From positions 62,001 through 126,000 of the forward strand of contig JAHLKF010000023.1 of NCBI GenBank assembly GCA_025558075.1: a stretch of DNA of 64,000 bases. Reading direction: 5' to 3'. This document shows, one piece after another, positions 1 through 8,845 of the stretch. The DNA is from Gaertneriomyces semiglobifer. Taxonomy: Eukaryota; Chytridiomycota; Chytridiomycetes; Spizellomycetales; Spizellomycetaceae. A program made the position numbers and the translations under genes. Position 1 is the stretch's first letter, and every line of letters begins with the position of its first letter. The notes under the pieces are model-generated. The model worked only from the letters and a program-made list of their open reading frames with translations, searched no databases and was not told where the DNA came from.

Positions 1-54
1 TCGCCATAGTGAGTAAAATCTCGACGAGTTTCCCCCAAGTCCGTACATATCGTC

Positions 55-1338
55 ATGACCGTTTCCGAGCCCAAGAGCGTGCTGGTAAGCATTGGCTTTC
101 TAAGGTCAATCTAACACAAGTACAATTCCGAGCCTTACATTGTTTCTCAGGTGACGCTTGACTACAGCGATCTGGTTCGCAGTGACATTGATCTTTCCTC
201 GCAACTCCGTGCCGCTTTCGGCAACGACGAACATGCACTCGGAGCTGTCCTTGTTAAAAATATACCTGACTTTGTGAAACTCCGTCAGCGTCTTTTGACT
301 TTGGCATCCACTCTTGCCAATTTGCCCAGTGAAGCTTTGCAAAAAGCCGAACATGTCGACAGCTCGTATTTGTTCGGGTGGTCTCACGGTAAAGAAATCA
401 TGAACGGCAAGAGGGACTGGGCAAAGGGATCGTTCTACAACAACCCCGTATATGACTTTGGCGACCATCCTGATCCCGAGTATGCCCAAAAGTTTCCAGA
501 GTATGGCTACCCCAACGTGTGGACGGAGGAATTGCCGGAATTGAAAACGGCGTTCACCGAGCTCGGAAAGCTGATTGTTGACACGGGCATGCTGGTCGCA
601 AAGCACTGCGACAAGTACTTGGCGAGTGAGTTCCCGGACTTACCGGAGGGGTTCCTGGAGGGTGCGATCAGACAAAGCCGTACCACGAAGGCCAGACTAT
701 TGCACTACTTTCCAGTTGAAAAGGCCGCAGAAGAGCAAGTGCAGAGCTCTACAAAGGAAGAAGAGGTTGAGGACTCATGGTGTGGACTGCACATTGATCA
801 CAGCATGGTGGGTAGCACATGTGCGTTTGGTAGTATTCTCATATGTGCTTTATTTATGTTCGCTTATTTGCAGTTGACTGGCCTGACCAGTGCCATGTAC
901 ATCAACGAAATCTCCGAACCATACCAAGAACTCAACACATCCAGCACCACTCTTTCACCGTCTCTTTCCAAGGCGATTTCCCAGTCAGGTCTCTATGTCA
1001 AGACACGCTCGGGAAATATGGTAAAAGTCAACATTCCGAAAGACTGCGCCTTGTTCCAAATCGGTGAGGCAGCTCAGGTTGCTAGCAGAGGCCTGCTAGT
1101 TGCAACCCCGCACTTGGTAAAGGGTGCAGAGATTGGAAAGGACGAGGGACGGGTGGCCAGGAATACTTTCGCCGTATTCATGCAGGTATTGTAATCGTCT
1201 GGTCTAACGTGATCATATGGTCGTTGCCAACTGAATTGCTCCCACCAGCCTAACGTCGATGCAAAGTTGACCCCTACTCAGACCTTCCACGACTTTACGC
1301 AGGAGGTGATGAAACGTCACTATGCTGACCGTATGTAG
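55..1338 (+). CDS. 2-oxoglutarate/Fe(II)-dependent oxygenase, isopenicillin-N-synthase-like
   Basis: Four exons join cleanly (55-84, 151-807, 874-1185, 1249-1338) to give about 362 residues. The oxygenase core is seen in the HID iron-binding pair spanning the exon 2/3 junction (HIDHSM then LTGLTSA), a later LVATPHLVKG segment supplying the distal His, and an RNTFAVFMQP block with the Arg that would bind the 2-oxoglutarate carboxylate. These are family features; the substrate cannot be inferred. The second intron (808-873) is 66 nt, has no stop and keeps frame, so a naive reading would insert 22 residues into the active site. The start is the ATG at 55, followed by a 30-nt exon. The last exon could instead splice again at a GTATGT at 1331, which would change only the final residues. 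Confidence 0.8.
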
Positions 1339-1737
1339 TTCTATGGATAGTTGAGCTAGATTTTCTGATGCCCGCTCTTGGACAAGCGAACATAGTCATC
1401 TAGATGGTGTCTCCAATAATTAAGCATAAATCTCACATACTGATGTGCTGTCGACCGCTTCCCCGTCAGCATCAACTTTTCTGTCAATCTTCGTAAAAGG
1501 GTAGTACGTTGTGCGTATCTTCATACTATAACCCATTATGCACTACAATTACCCAGGATTGAGCCAGCTCCTAAATCTAAGCGCTACACTAGCACTATAC
1601 ATATATACGCCAAAATCCCAAAAAGATGGAAAGCGGGCGAGTCCTGCTCTACACACGCACGAAGAGGGGATGTTTCTGCGACTATATCACCAACTATACA
1701 TTACATATTCTACATGCCTGTTCTGGTAGCTCCCTCC
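1339..1737. other. Convergent intergenic interval
   Basis: AT-rich stretch between two genes that converge on it; it must carry both 3' untranslated regions. No further gene is visible. Confidence 0.5.
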
Positions 1738-2922
1738 TTAGGCTGACCGGCTTGTATTCCTCGGCGGTGCAACCGGGGATGTGGCAGATGCACCGGATTC
1801 TCGCGGTGACGAAGGCGAAGTAGAACTGGCTTGCTGAGAGTCATCCTTGGGCGGAGGAACTGGGCTCGCAAGTGGCGGAGCATACTCCTGCTGTGGTTGC
1901 TGTTGCGCAGCATACTCCTGCTGAGTTTGCTGTTGCGGAGCATACTGTTGCTGTGGTTGCTGTTGAGGAGCGTACTGTTGCTGCTGTGGTTGGTTAGGAT
2001 ATTGAGCCATATAGTACACTTCCGGAGCGTACTGTGGTCCGGTAACAGCGACGGCAGCAGGCGCACCGTACGTAGCAGCACCAGTGACAGGATCATAATA
2101 GTACCCTTGGTCCGAAGGATGGTAATAATAGACAGGTTCATTGGAAGGATAGTTGGTTGTTCTGTACACTTGCTGCGGCGGCACTGGAAGGGGTAGATCA
2201 TAGGTTGGTTGCGCATAGTTGACGTACTGCTGTTGCGGCTGCGGCTGCGGCTGCGGCTGAGGTTCAGGTTTCTCATAGACGTCCTCCCATTTTACAGCAG
2301 TAGAAGAACTGGCTGCTGTAGTTGCACCCGAGGTCGCCGTTTGACCCATAGGGAATAGGCGTTTGAACGTGTTTGTGCGTGCCGGATTGAACGGGTTTGT
2401 GGCGAGCTCAGACTCCTTTGAGCGACGGAATAAACATTTGATACAAATGAGAACTATAAGCAAGGCCAGGCCAACGCCCAAAGCAATCAAGACCACTTTC
2501 ACGGTCTTGGAAAGACCTTCAGAGTCCTTATCTGCATTTTGCGGGAGTCCGGTAGACGTTGGGGAAGTTGTGGACTGGGATGCTGTTGGCAAAGTAGTCT
2601 TTGTCTCCTCAGTGATGGACGTCACAACGGTCGGACTAGGCACTGCAGTCGGGATGGAGCTTGTTGGCGGTAGAGTCACCGAAGGGCTCAAGGTGATTGA
2701 CAGGCTCGTGGCGATGGGCGGAAGCGAAATCGGGACACTAGGTCGAGGGGTTACGACCGACGTAGCCGATGGCCTCCCAGTAGGAGGCACCGATGGAGGT
2801 GCAGAAGGAGATGGCTCTTCGGGCGGAGGCGAAGGGCCTCCCCCACCTGCAAGTACCTGGGTGTGCCAAGTGCACAGCACCAGGAGAACGAGCAATAGAG
2901 CACTCAGAGGGGGACACCGCAT
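1738..2922 (-). CDS. Secreted or surface single-pass membrane protein, Ser/Thr/Pro-rich ectodomain, Q-rich tail
   Basis: Uninterrupted 394-codon frame. An N-terminal signal peptide (LSALLLVLLVLC core, cleavage likely near residue 25) is followed by about 110 residues rich in Pro, Ser and Thr, typical of an O-glycosylated stalk. A single hydrophobic segment near residues 141-164 (VVLIALGVGLALLIVLIC) is followed by a basic CLFRR stop-transfer signal. The cytoplasmic tail is rich in Pro, Gln and Tyr and contains repeated PQQQYAPQQQ-like units near residues 310-350. The layout resembles fungal surface sensor or Skg6-like proteins, but no diagnostic domain is visible. It is convergent with the upstream oxygenase gene. 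The Gln-rich repeat is a plausible site of length variation. Confidence 0.75.
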   Translation of the reverse strand: MRCPPLSALLLVLLVLCTWHTQVLAGGGGPSPPPEEPSPSAPPSVPPTGRPSATSVVTPRPSVPISLPPIATSLSITLSPSVTLPPTSSIPTAVPSPTVVTSITEETKTTLPTASQSTTSPTSTGLPQNADKDSEGLSKTVKVVLIALGVGLALLIVLICIKCLFRRSKESELATNPFNPARTNTFKRLFPMGQTATSGATTAASSSTAVKWEDVYEKPEPQPQPQPQPQQQYVNYAQPTYDLPLPVPPQQVYRTTNYPSNEPVYYYHPSDQGYYYDPVTGAATYGAPAAVAVTGPQYAPEVYYMAQYPNQPQQQQYAPQQQPQQQYAPQQQTQQEYAAQQQPQQEYAPPLASPVPPPKDDSQQASSTSPSSPRESGASATSPVAPPRNTSRSA

Positions 2923-3131
2923 TCTTCGTCTTCCCTTTGACGTTCACTGATGAGGTTGCTATTTGGGGGGTTCTGCTGGGTGAGTTCTAAAAAGTATGGG
3001 AGGGTGCCTTTTCTCCGTTGCGCGGGGGAAGGGAGTTTAAAAACCGCGACCCGGACCGCTTGGCCTCGAACCTCGCAGCGGCTGTACGATGACATCGTAA
3101 ACGGAGTACACCAGACTGTATAGAACAAGAT

Positions 3132-3151
3132 ATGGATGGATGGATGGATGG
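3132..3151. repeat. (ATGG)5 microsatellite
   Basis: Five perfect head-to-tail copies of ATGG upstream of the single-pass membrane protein gene. Confidence 0.9.
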
Positions 3152-3246
3152 ACATCAACAGCTACCCGCACTTCACCACGGATAGCCTCTGGTTTCTGGC
3201 GAGTCCTACGGCGTGGATGGGACTTCTCATTATTTCCAGAGATGTT

Positions 3247-3326
3247 CGGACCGGTTGACTTAACACGAGAGTTGAAGCGATTAATGCGGACCGGTTGACT
3301 TAACACGAGAGTTGAAGCGATAAATG
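3247..3326. repeat. Tandem duplication of a 40-bp unit
   Basis: Two adjacent 40-bp copies start at 3247 and 3287 and differ at about one position near their ends. Both contain CGGACCGGTTGACTTAACAC and GAGAGTTGAAGCGA. The repeat lies between the membrane protein gene and the end of the chromo-domain gene. No reading frame runs through it convincingly. Confidence 0.9.
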
Positions 3327-3660
3327 TACCTCTAAGTAGTTTACTCTACCAAGTGGGTTGGTAGGGTGCATTTACTGTTAATGTGATCAACGGGTGAATT
3401 GGAAGGAATCGCCCATCCGCTTGACCATGTGGTTTCCAAATCGAGTCCGCCAACTGCATCCCTCTCCCATCAGCCATCGAGCAGCGTTAAAGCGTGAAGC
3501 TGCATGAACCTTTCTTCAAGTGACATGTCAAGCGCACACCACAAGAAATTCCTAAACGAGACTTACGCTTGATGGACAGCCAAGGCAGTAGGAAATAAGT
3601 ATATTATGCGTAGGTTGTAATGTTGAATTAGCGGCATCAGTTCAGGTGTCCATCTCCGGT

Positions 3661-4648
3661 CTAAAGGTCTTTATTAACAACTCGTGCACTACCGATGCTC
3701 TTTTGTAAGTCGTTGGTAACATTGGTTGTTTTCCGGCCGAGGAGGTTTCGAGGTAGGTCAGCACCGCAGCTTGGGCAATTGATGGAAGGCTGCTGGTCGC
3801 TCCGCAAACTGATTCCGCATCTCTTACAAAACCTGGCATCACTGTCATTATGGGTATGACACGATAGGCATCGGCGGAATGAAGGTTCAGAGTCCGAAAT
3901 TCCCCTATCGTCGGCCGAGCTCGCTTCTTTTCTTGCCTGAACCTTTGCTTTAATCTTTTTAGCTGATCGATCCTTGACACTGGATTATCATCTTCGGCTT
4001 TCCGCTTGCGATCTGTGCGCAGTACATCGTCACCACCTTTTTCGCCACCTTTAGGCACTTATGGTGGCCCGTCCTTCTCCGATGCAACACTATCATTCTG
4101 TTGTTGCTCCAACTCTGCCTTCTTGTTCCTTTGTTCCTCTTTGAGAGCTTCCAAGTTGAATTTGGGTAGACTTTTACGTCGTCCGAAATGGTATAAACAA
4201 TCGAAGCAGATCTTGCCGCCCAAAGTCTTGAGCTCAAAGGACGTAGCTTTGCGACGCATGGCGCCGCTATTCAAAGGCCGCTCGCAATTGCCGCATTTCA
4301 GTAAGTCTACCTCCTCCGTGTCCCGTGTGGAGTGTTGCTCTTCAAGAATATCAAACTGGTCTCGAAACTCTTTCGGAATGTTCTCGCTCGGTTCCCAGGT
4401 GTCCCCCCAGCATTTGATATAACTTCCACCCCTATCCTCCATAATCGTTGGACACCAACTGACACGAAACTCCCACCGATTCAATCGGTGATTGTAACGG
4501 CGACCCTTGAGGGCCTTGAAATGTCATTCTCCATGGACCAGCGAGTTAGCAGAGCATCTACTTTGAAGTTTTAACAAAGAGCTATCAAGGTACCTCCTTC
4601 CACAGGGTCTTCCGGTGGTGGCTGCGCGCCCTTGATATCGAAGCTCAT
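3661..4648 (-). CDS. Chromo-domain-like protein with GATA-like zinc finger and C-terminal zinc ribbon (model incomplete)
   Basis: Reading leftward, the first exon begins MSFDIKGAQ (ATG at 4648). The next coding block, ending at the in-frame TAA at 4059-4061, has a chromo-like core (RWEFRVSW, then TWEPSENIPKEF). A GATA-like finger follows: CGNC, about 27 residues, CFDC, then YHFGRRK. Beyond the TAA the same frame continues open and basic. The best protein signal, however, is in another frame: AKKIKAKVQARKEASS followed by a zinc ribbon (CLSC...CKRC...CPSC) ending at the TAG at 3661. A splice from about 4099 to the AAG at about 3987 would join QQQNDS to DRSAKKIKA and skip the TAA, but its GTTGCA donor is poor. 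The exon 1/2 phase is also unresolved. The chromo and zinc-binding elements suggest a chromatin role, as inference. A pseudogene is possible. Confidence 0.5.
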
Positions 4649-4913
4649 CACTCTTCCCAGATCGAAGGGAGGGGAAAAACCAGCGTTTGTCGCGACAGTC
4701 AAGAACTAGCACACGCTCCAGCGTTTACAAAAACAAAACTAACAGCGCTGTAAGTACGAACCACAAGAGAGCCAGGCCCGTTTGCGAAAAACACAATTCT
4801 AGCAGATCTGTCTGTTCCATTGGCTCTGCGTATGGCGTAAGAGCCTTCACAACGGACCGGAATTGCTTCTGTGCAACAATGTACTAAGTACCCCGCCTTC
4901 CTGATCATCAATC

Positions 4914-4985
4914 GGGGATTTGGCGCAGTGGCAGCGCGTCCGCTTTGCATGCGGAAGGCCGTGGGTTCAAGCCCCACAATCTCCA
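4914..4985 (+). tRNA. tRNA-Ala (anticodon TGC)
   Basis: A 72-nt cloverleaf without an intron. The acceptor GGGGATT pairs with AATCTCC and includes the G3:U70 pair that identifies alanine tRNA. The D arm is GCGC/GCGC, the anticodon stem TCCGC/GCGGA encloses TTTGCAT, and the T arm GTGGG/CCCAC encloses TTCAAGC. The discriminator base is A. The 3' CCA is not encoded, as expected for a nuclear eukaryotic tRNA. A T-rich run just downstream (TTCTTTTTTT) fits a polymerase III terminator. Confidence 0.97.
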
Positions 4986-4998
4986 TTCTTTTTTTCAC
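4986..4998 (+). terminator. Polymerase III terminator of tRNA-Ala
   Basis: Uninterrupted T run directly 3' of the tRNA-Ala gene, the usual stop signal for RNA polymerase III. Confidence 0.7.
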
Positions 4999-5369
4999 CA
5001 TTTTGAATTGATGAATGCTGGAAGTAGTTCAGATCTAGATGAGCTTGCCATCCGCAGATGGGGTGTAGATCTCCTTGTAAGCCAAACGGCAGACCCGTTG
5101 ATGGAGCGCCTTTGCGTCCTTTCGAGATACCTACACTGACGCCCGTTTGATCCAGCAACACCAATGGCACATTCTGATTGAAGATGAATTAACAAGCTGC
5201 CAAACAAGGAGACAACGTCCAGCCATGCCAAAATCCATTGAAAGACCATTTTGATCCTTTCAAGAGCACTTTCTAACCGCCCAGATATGCAGTGTTTGAA
5301 ATTACTTATATATTATACATTACATGTACATGCACAAACATAAAAATACAGAAAGATTACGATGCTGAA

Positions 5370-5608
5370 CTGCTGAGCACATAGTCCCCAGCACGATGGC
5401 GTACGGCCTACCACATCTGAGAACACGTCTCAGATGCTTCCCCTGCCACTCAACGGTTGAAACATCAGTAGGCAGTAGAACTTGTCCAGTTTGCCATGCC
5501 GAACCACACAATGCCGAAACTGCTGAGCACATAGTTCCCAGCTCAATGGCGTACGGCCTACCACATCTGAGAACACGTCTCAGATGCTTCCCCTGCCACT
5601 CAACGGTT
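5370..5608. repeat. Direct duplication with 150-bp period and internal palindrome
   Basis: Two 89-bp copies (5370-5458 and 5520-5608) are nearly identical and separated by about 61 bp. Each contains a 23-bp hairpin-forming palindrome, CATCTGAGA / TCTCAGATG (5414-5436 and 5564-5586). Both frames stay open through it: one strand reads CFPCH and CPVCHAEP, Cys/His spacing like that near the C terminus of non-LTR retrotransposon proteins. That resemblance is weak. It lies just beyond the 3' end of the PD-(D/E)XK-like gene. No terminal repeats or target-site duplications were identified. Confidence 0.85.
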
Positions 5609-5765
5609 CCAGGCATCGTTCATGTAAAGTCCTAGCAGAGGGCACCCTTGGAAAGCTACTACTGCTGCTGCTACCACTAGTGGAAGGGAAAGGTATTAGC
5701 GAAGCTGCAGGAACCAAATTGCAAGGCAGTTGCAAAGTGATACTTACGCAAAAAAAGACTTGAAT

Positions 5766-7996
5766 CTACGATGATCCAGCATCCGATGATTCCACTTGGG
5801 CCGCAACCTTGGTAGAAGGTGGTTTGGGCTTGGTCCTCTTGGCCGGGGTAGGTGGGAGCAGGCTCTCACTACTTCCCAGAACACGCACCTTGTCATGAAG
5901 CATATTATACTTCAATTTACGCACGCGGTCAAAGAGAATTTCCATCTGACGGATCGCCATAGCGACTGGAATCTCCTGGCCAGAACACAGCGACACGGGT
6001 AGTGTCACTTTGCCAACCTCCACAGCAACGAACATTTTGGGCAGCAGAAACACCTCGTAAAAAGTACCCTGCGAGCCAGGAAGATGCACAGCAAGTTTGT
6101 ACTGAGCCGTCGAGTCTCCCGCAAAATTGCTGTGCTCCACCTTCAGGTACCGAATACATGAGATGATCACCCGCGCCAGGTCCTTTTGCTTTTCCACCGT
6201 AGAAGCACCAGGTGGTTTCACCTCCCAAGAGCAGATCGCACGGCCATGGTACTCAAGATTATTCGCGAGCTTGAGAAACACATCGGGCCGCTTATTGTTG
6301 TAGTCGGTAGTAGCATCGATATCATAGTCGATATCCCAGCTACGGATCAACGGCAACAACGGCACGACATGCCTCGACACCGTGATAGTACAGCCATTAA
6401 CCATTCGCCGTGAGAACCGACGCGTGAAAGAGTCTCCTTACCAGGCGCTCTCTTGGCAATTGCCGACCTCTTCGGCCTTCAGAGAAGTTACCAAAGAGCC
6501 ACAGCACTGCTGCCGTGCGATCTCCTCTTCCTTGCACGTCTCGGGGTCCAACTGCGGTGGGGGCCATGCCCCGCGTCTCTCGCGGACCGCTGCCGCCATT
6601 GACCGAACTACTGGAACAATGGGAGCCAATGATTCCAGTGCGACGGGCGGCAGCCTCTTTCCTGAGAAGTGGGCAACAAGCTTGCGGTATTCTTCAACCG
6701 TCACGCAAGAATGGTACTCGGCGGGCATCTGATCTGCAAGTAACAAGCAACCATAAACAGCCAAGGACTTTTCGGTATCTTTTAACTCAATGGATGCCCT
6801 CTTGCGGTGGGAACCCAAGAGCACCTTCTGGTATTTCCTCAGTACCTTGGCTGCATTAACCCCGTTTAGCATGACCTCCTCCTGTGCTTTCAGGGCAGCC
6901 AACGAATCTACGACTCGTTGACGCCATTCGCACAGGTCATCATCGGCCTGAGGTTGGTCATCTGAAACGACACTCACCGGACTGGACTCCCCTTCAAAGA
7001 CAGGACTATTGGAGATGCTGGGAACTGGAAGCGAAGACCTGCGTTGCCTTTTGGACGGCGGCGTCCGCGGAGCTTGAACGAAGTCACGGACGGTCTCGCT
7101 GCGGACGTGCTGAGAACTTGCGACCTTGACAGTGACCTCCCAGGAGCGCTTGTGAATGGCGTGTTCGTTCTCGAGCAAGCCCTTGGCCTCCTACACTCGC
7201 AAAATGATACGAAGGGTTGAGGTGAGTGAATGCGCTAATGTCCATCACGACAACGCGCCTCACGAACTTACCCGCTTCCGCCACTCTTGATAATCTTCAA
7301 ACGTTCGTCGCTTCTGTAATAGATTATAGAGATAGGGAGATGATAATAGATTGACGAGAAAGAGCAGAGACATGAAGTTTAGAACTTGTGTGTGGCCATG
7401 AACGTACAAGTACAAGGGCATTGCGCTGCGCACGCAGGGACACACAATGGACGAATACAGAGTACCGCAATGGCTGTCTCGGCTCCGTCTGGACAAGTAC
7501 TGCTCTTTGGAGGAGCCTTGCCAGGAGATGCCGCTCACAAACCGTCGTCTGAGAAGGACGCTCCCCTCCCTGCGTTCGACTCACTCGGGGTAGACCGGAC
7601 GAATACAAAGTACCGTAATGGCCGTCTCGGCTCCGTCTGGACAAGTACAGCTCTTTGGAGGTGCCTTGCCAGGAGATGCCGCTCACAAACCGTCGTTTGA
7701 GAAGGACGCTCCCCCCGTTTGTCAATGACAAACGGCATACACCTGCCCCAAAAGTAGCGCAACACCCCAGGTGCAGGATTCGAAATGATACTCACGGTCT
7801 TCGCTTCCAAGGCGCGTGCGCGTCTCTCCTTCCAATTCCTAGTGCCAGCGATAGAGGGGGACTCAAAGATCATCATTTCATCCAAGGAGGCCAAGACGTC
7901 GTCGGCGTGAGCGACATAGTCGGCCCACGTCGAGTCGGGCATGGCCTCCAAGAACTGGCTGAAGGTCATAAGAGTGGGCCACTTCATCGCCGACAT
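5766..7996 (-). CDS. Orphan protein with PD-(D/E)XK-like nuclease motif
   Basis: Four exons (7996-7796, 7313-7272, 7190-6442, 6372-5766) total 1599 nt, 532 residues, with matching phases. The N terminus is acidic and aromatic (FSQFLEAMPDSTWADYV). The middle is basic and Ser/Pro-rich (TPPSKRQRRSS, a possible nuclear localisation signal). The C-terminal third carries RPDVFLKL followed about 13 residues later by SWEVKPPG. That is the D...ExK arrangement of PD-(D/E)XK phosphodiesterase folds, and further hydrophobic strands follow (QYKLAVHL, VFLLPKMFVAVEV). The tail is PKPPSTK-rich. I do not recognise the family; nuclease activity is inferred from the motif only. Intron 1 is 482 nt, about seven times the usual length, and contains a 148-bp-period duplication. 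Start: ATG at 7996, with a TATA-like element about 50 bp upstream. Confidence 0.7.
7449..7714. repeat. Direct duplication with 148-bp period inside intron 1
   Basis: Two copies of a roughly 118-bp unit (7449-7566 and 7597-7714) differ at a few scattered positions. Shared blocks include TCTCGGCTCCGTCTGGACAA and GCCAGGAGATGCCGCTCACA. The unit is unrelated to the 150-bp-period repeat at 5370 although both occur at the same gene and have similar spacing. It lies wholly within the long first intron of the PD-(D/E)XK-like gene. Confidence 0.85.
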
Positions 7997-8046
7997 TGGA
8001 ACAGGAAGAGTACTGCTTATGTGAGGGGCGACGCGAGTGGTCCCCT

Positions 8047-8053
8047 TTTTATA
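8047..8053 (-). promoter_or_regulatory. TATA-like element of the PD-(D/E)XK-like gene
   Basis: On the minus strand this reads TATAAAA, about 50 bp upstream of the ATG at 7996. Two CACGTG E-box hexamers (8106-8111 and 8159-8164) lie further upstream and could bind bHLH factors. Confidence 0.4.
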
Positions 8054-8330
8054 AGATCCTGGGCCCAATTAATTTGCCACTTGCACCTGCGTGTCCGGAC
8101 GCCTGCACGTGACTGCAAATTTAATAACCCTACACCCGATTATGTCATGCTTTTCAGCCACGTGACGGCAATGTAAGTACGGCCTTCTTAATTCAGAGAA
8201 TTCTTTGATGAGACTTCAACAACTGGCTGACTGACGATATGGTATGGGAAGTTGTTCGGTACTATATTACCTATGCGACCTGGGCGGCAAATAACGAAAA
8301 GCTTTGAATTTAACCTGGGTCCATAACGCT

Positions 8331-8459
8331 ATGGAGACGCTGGTATTGGCAAGCAGCGCTGTTGAAACCGAGTTCCGATTTGCTTGGTTGTTACGTTGTG
8401 TTATCGGTGACAGAAAGCCAGTAGCAGTTGGAAGACTGGCAACACCTCGACTCCCAGAC
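8331..8459 (+). CDS. Possible first exon of an unresolved small gene
   Basis: An ATG at 8331 opens a 43-residue stretch (METLVLASSAVETEF...) that reaches a strong GTAAGTATG donor near 8468. No downstream exon could be joined convincingly: the acceptors tested give stops after a few residues. It may be a chance open frame in the interval between two leftward genes. Confidence 0.2.
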
Positions 8460-8845
8460 GGTACATGTAAGTATGATACCCGCTATGTACAAATCTGGCG
8501 GATGGTCAATAAACGGTGCATGCTTGATTGCCGAATATGCTTCGTGTTCAGCCGTTTAAAAGGCAGTTTCGCATATTCCAGTCCGATGATTTCTTATGAA
8601 ATGCGTAAGAATTTGTTATGATCACAGCAACTGACGCCTGCAAGCATCTGGACTGGGGCTCTTGACCACACAATGCACCGTCTGCTCGCTGCAGATCCAA
8701 TTCTCTGAAGCAGAGGCGTGCACGGTGAAATTTTCTCAAGACAGCGCATGAATGCGTGGACATAATGTTAATATGATATTAAGAGGAGAAAGTATTATCG
8801 AATATTCTAATTCTAAGGTAAGACTACGTAGAGCTATACTAAGAT

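Larger units (their letters stand above)
2923..3660. other. Intergenic interval, no gene seen
   Basis: Holds the (ATGG)5 run and the 40-bp tandem duplication, plus the presumed promoter of the leftward membrane protein gene. Open frames here are short and not protein-like. Confidence 0.5.

Noticed and set aside
4699..5001. 100-codon minus-strand frame over the tRNA-Ala gene
   Set aside because: It reads through the antisense of the tRNA (IVGLEPTAFRMQSGR), a well-known artefact of tRNA genes.
5320..5616. 98-codon minus-strand frame with internal repeat
   Set aside because: Arises from the 150-bp duplication; frames are open on both strands because the unit is 150 bp, a multiple of three.
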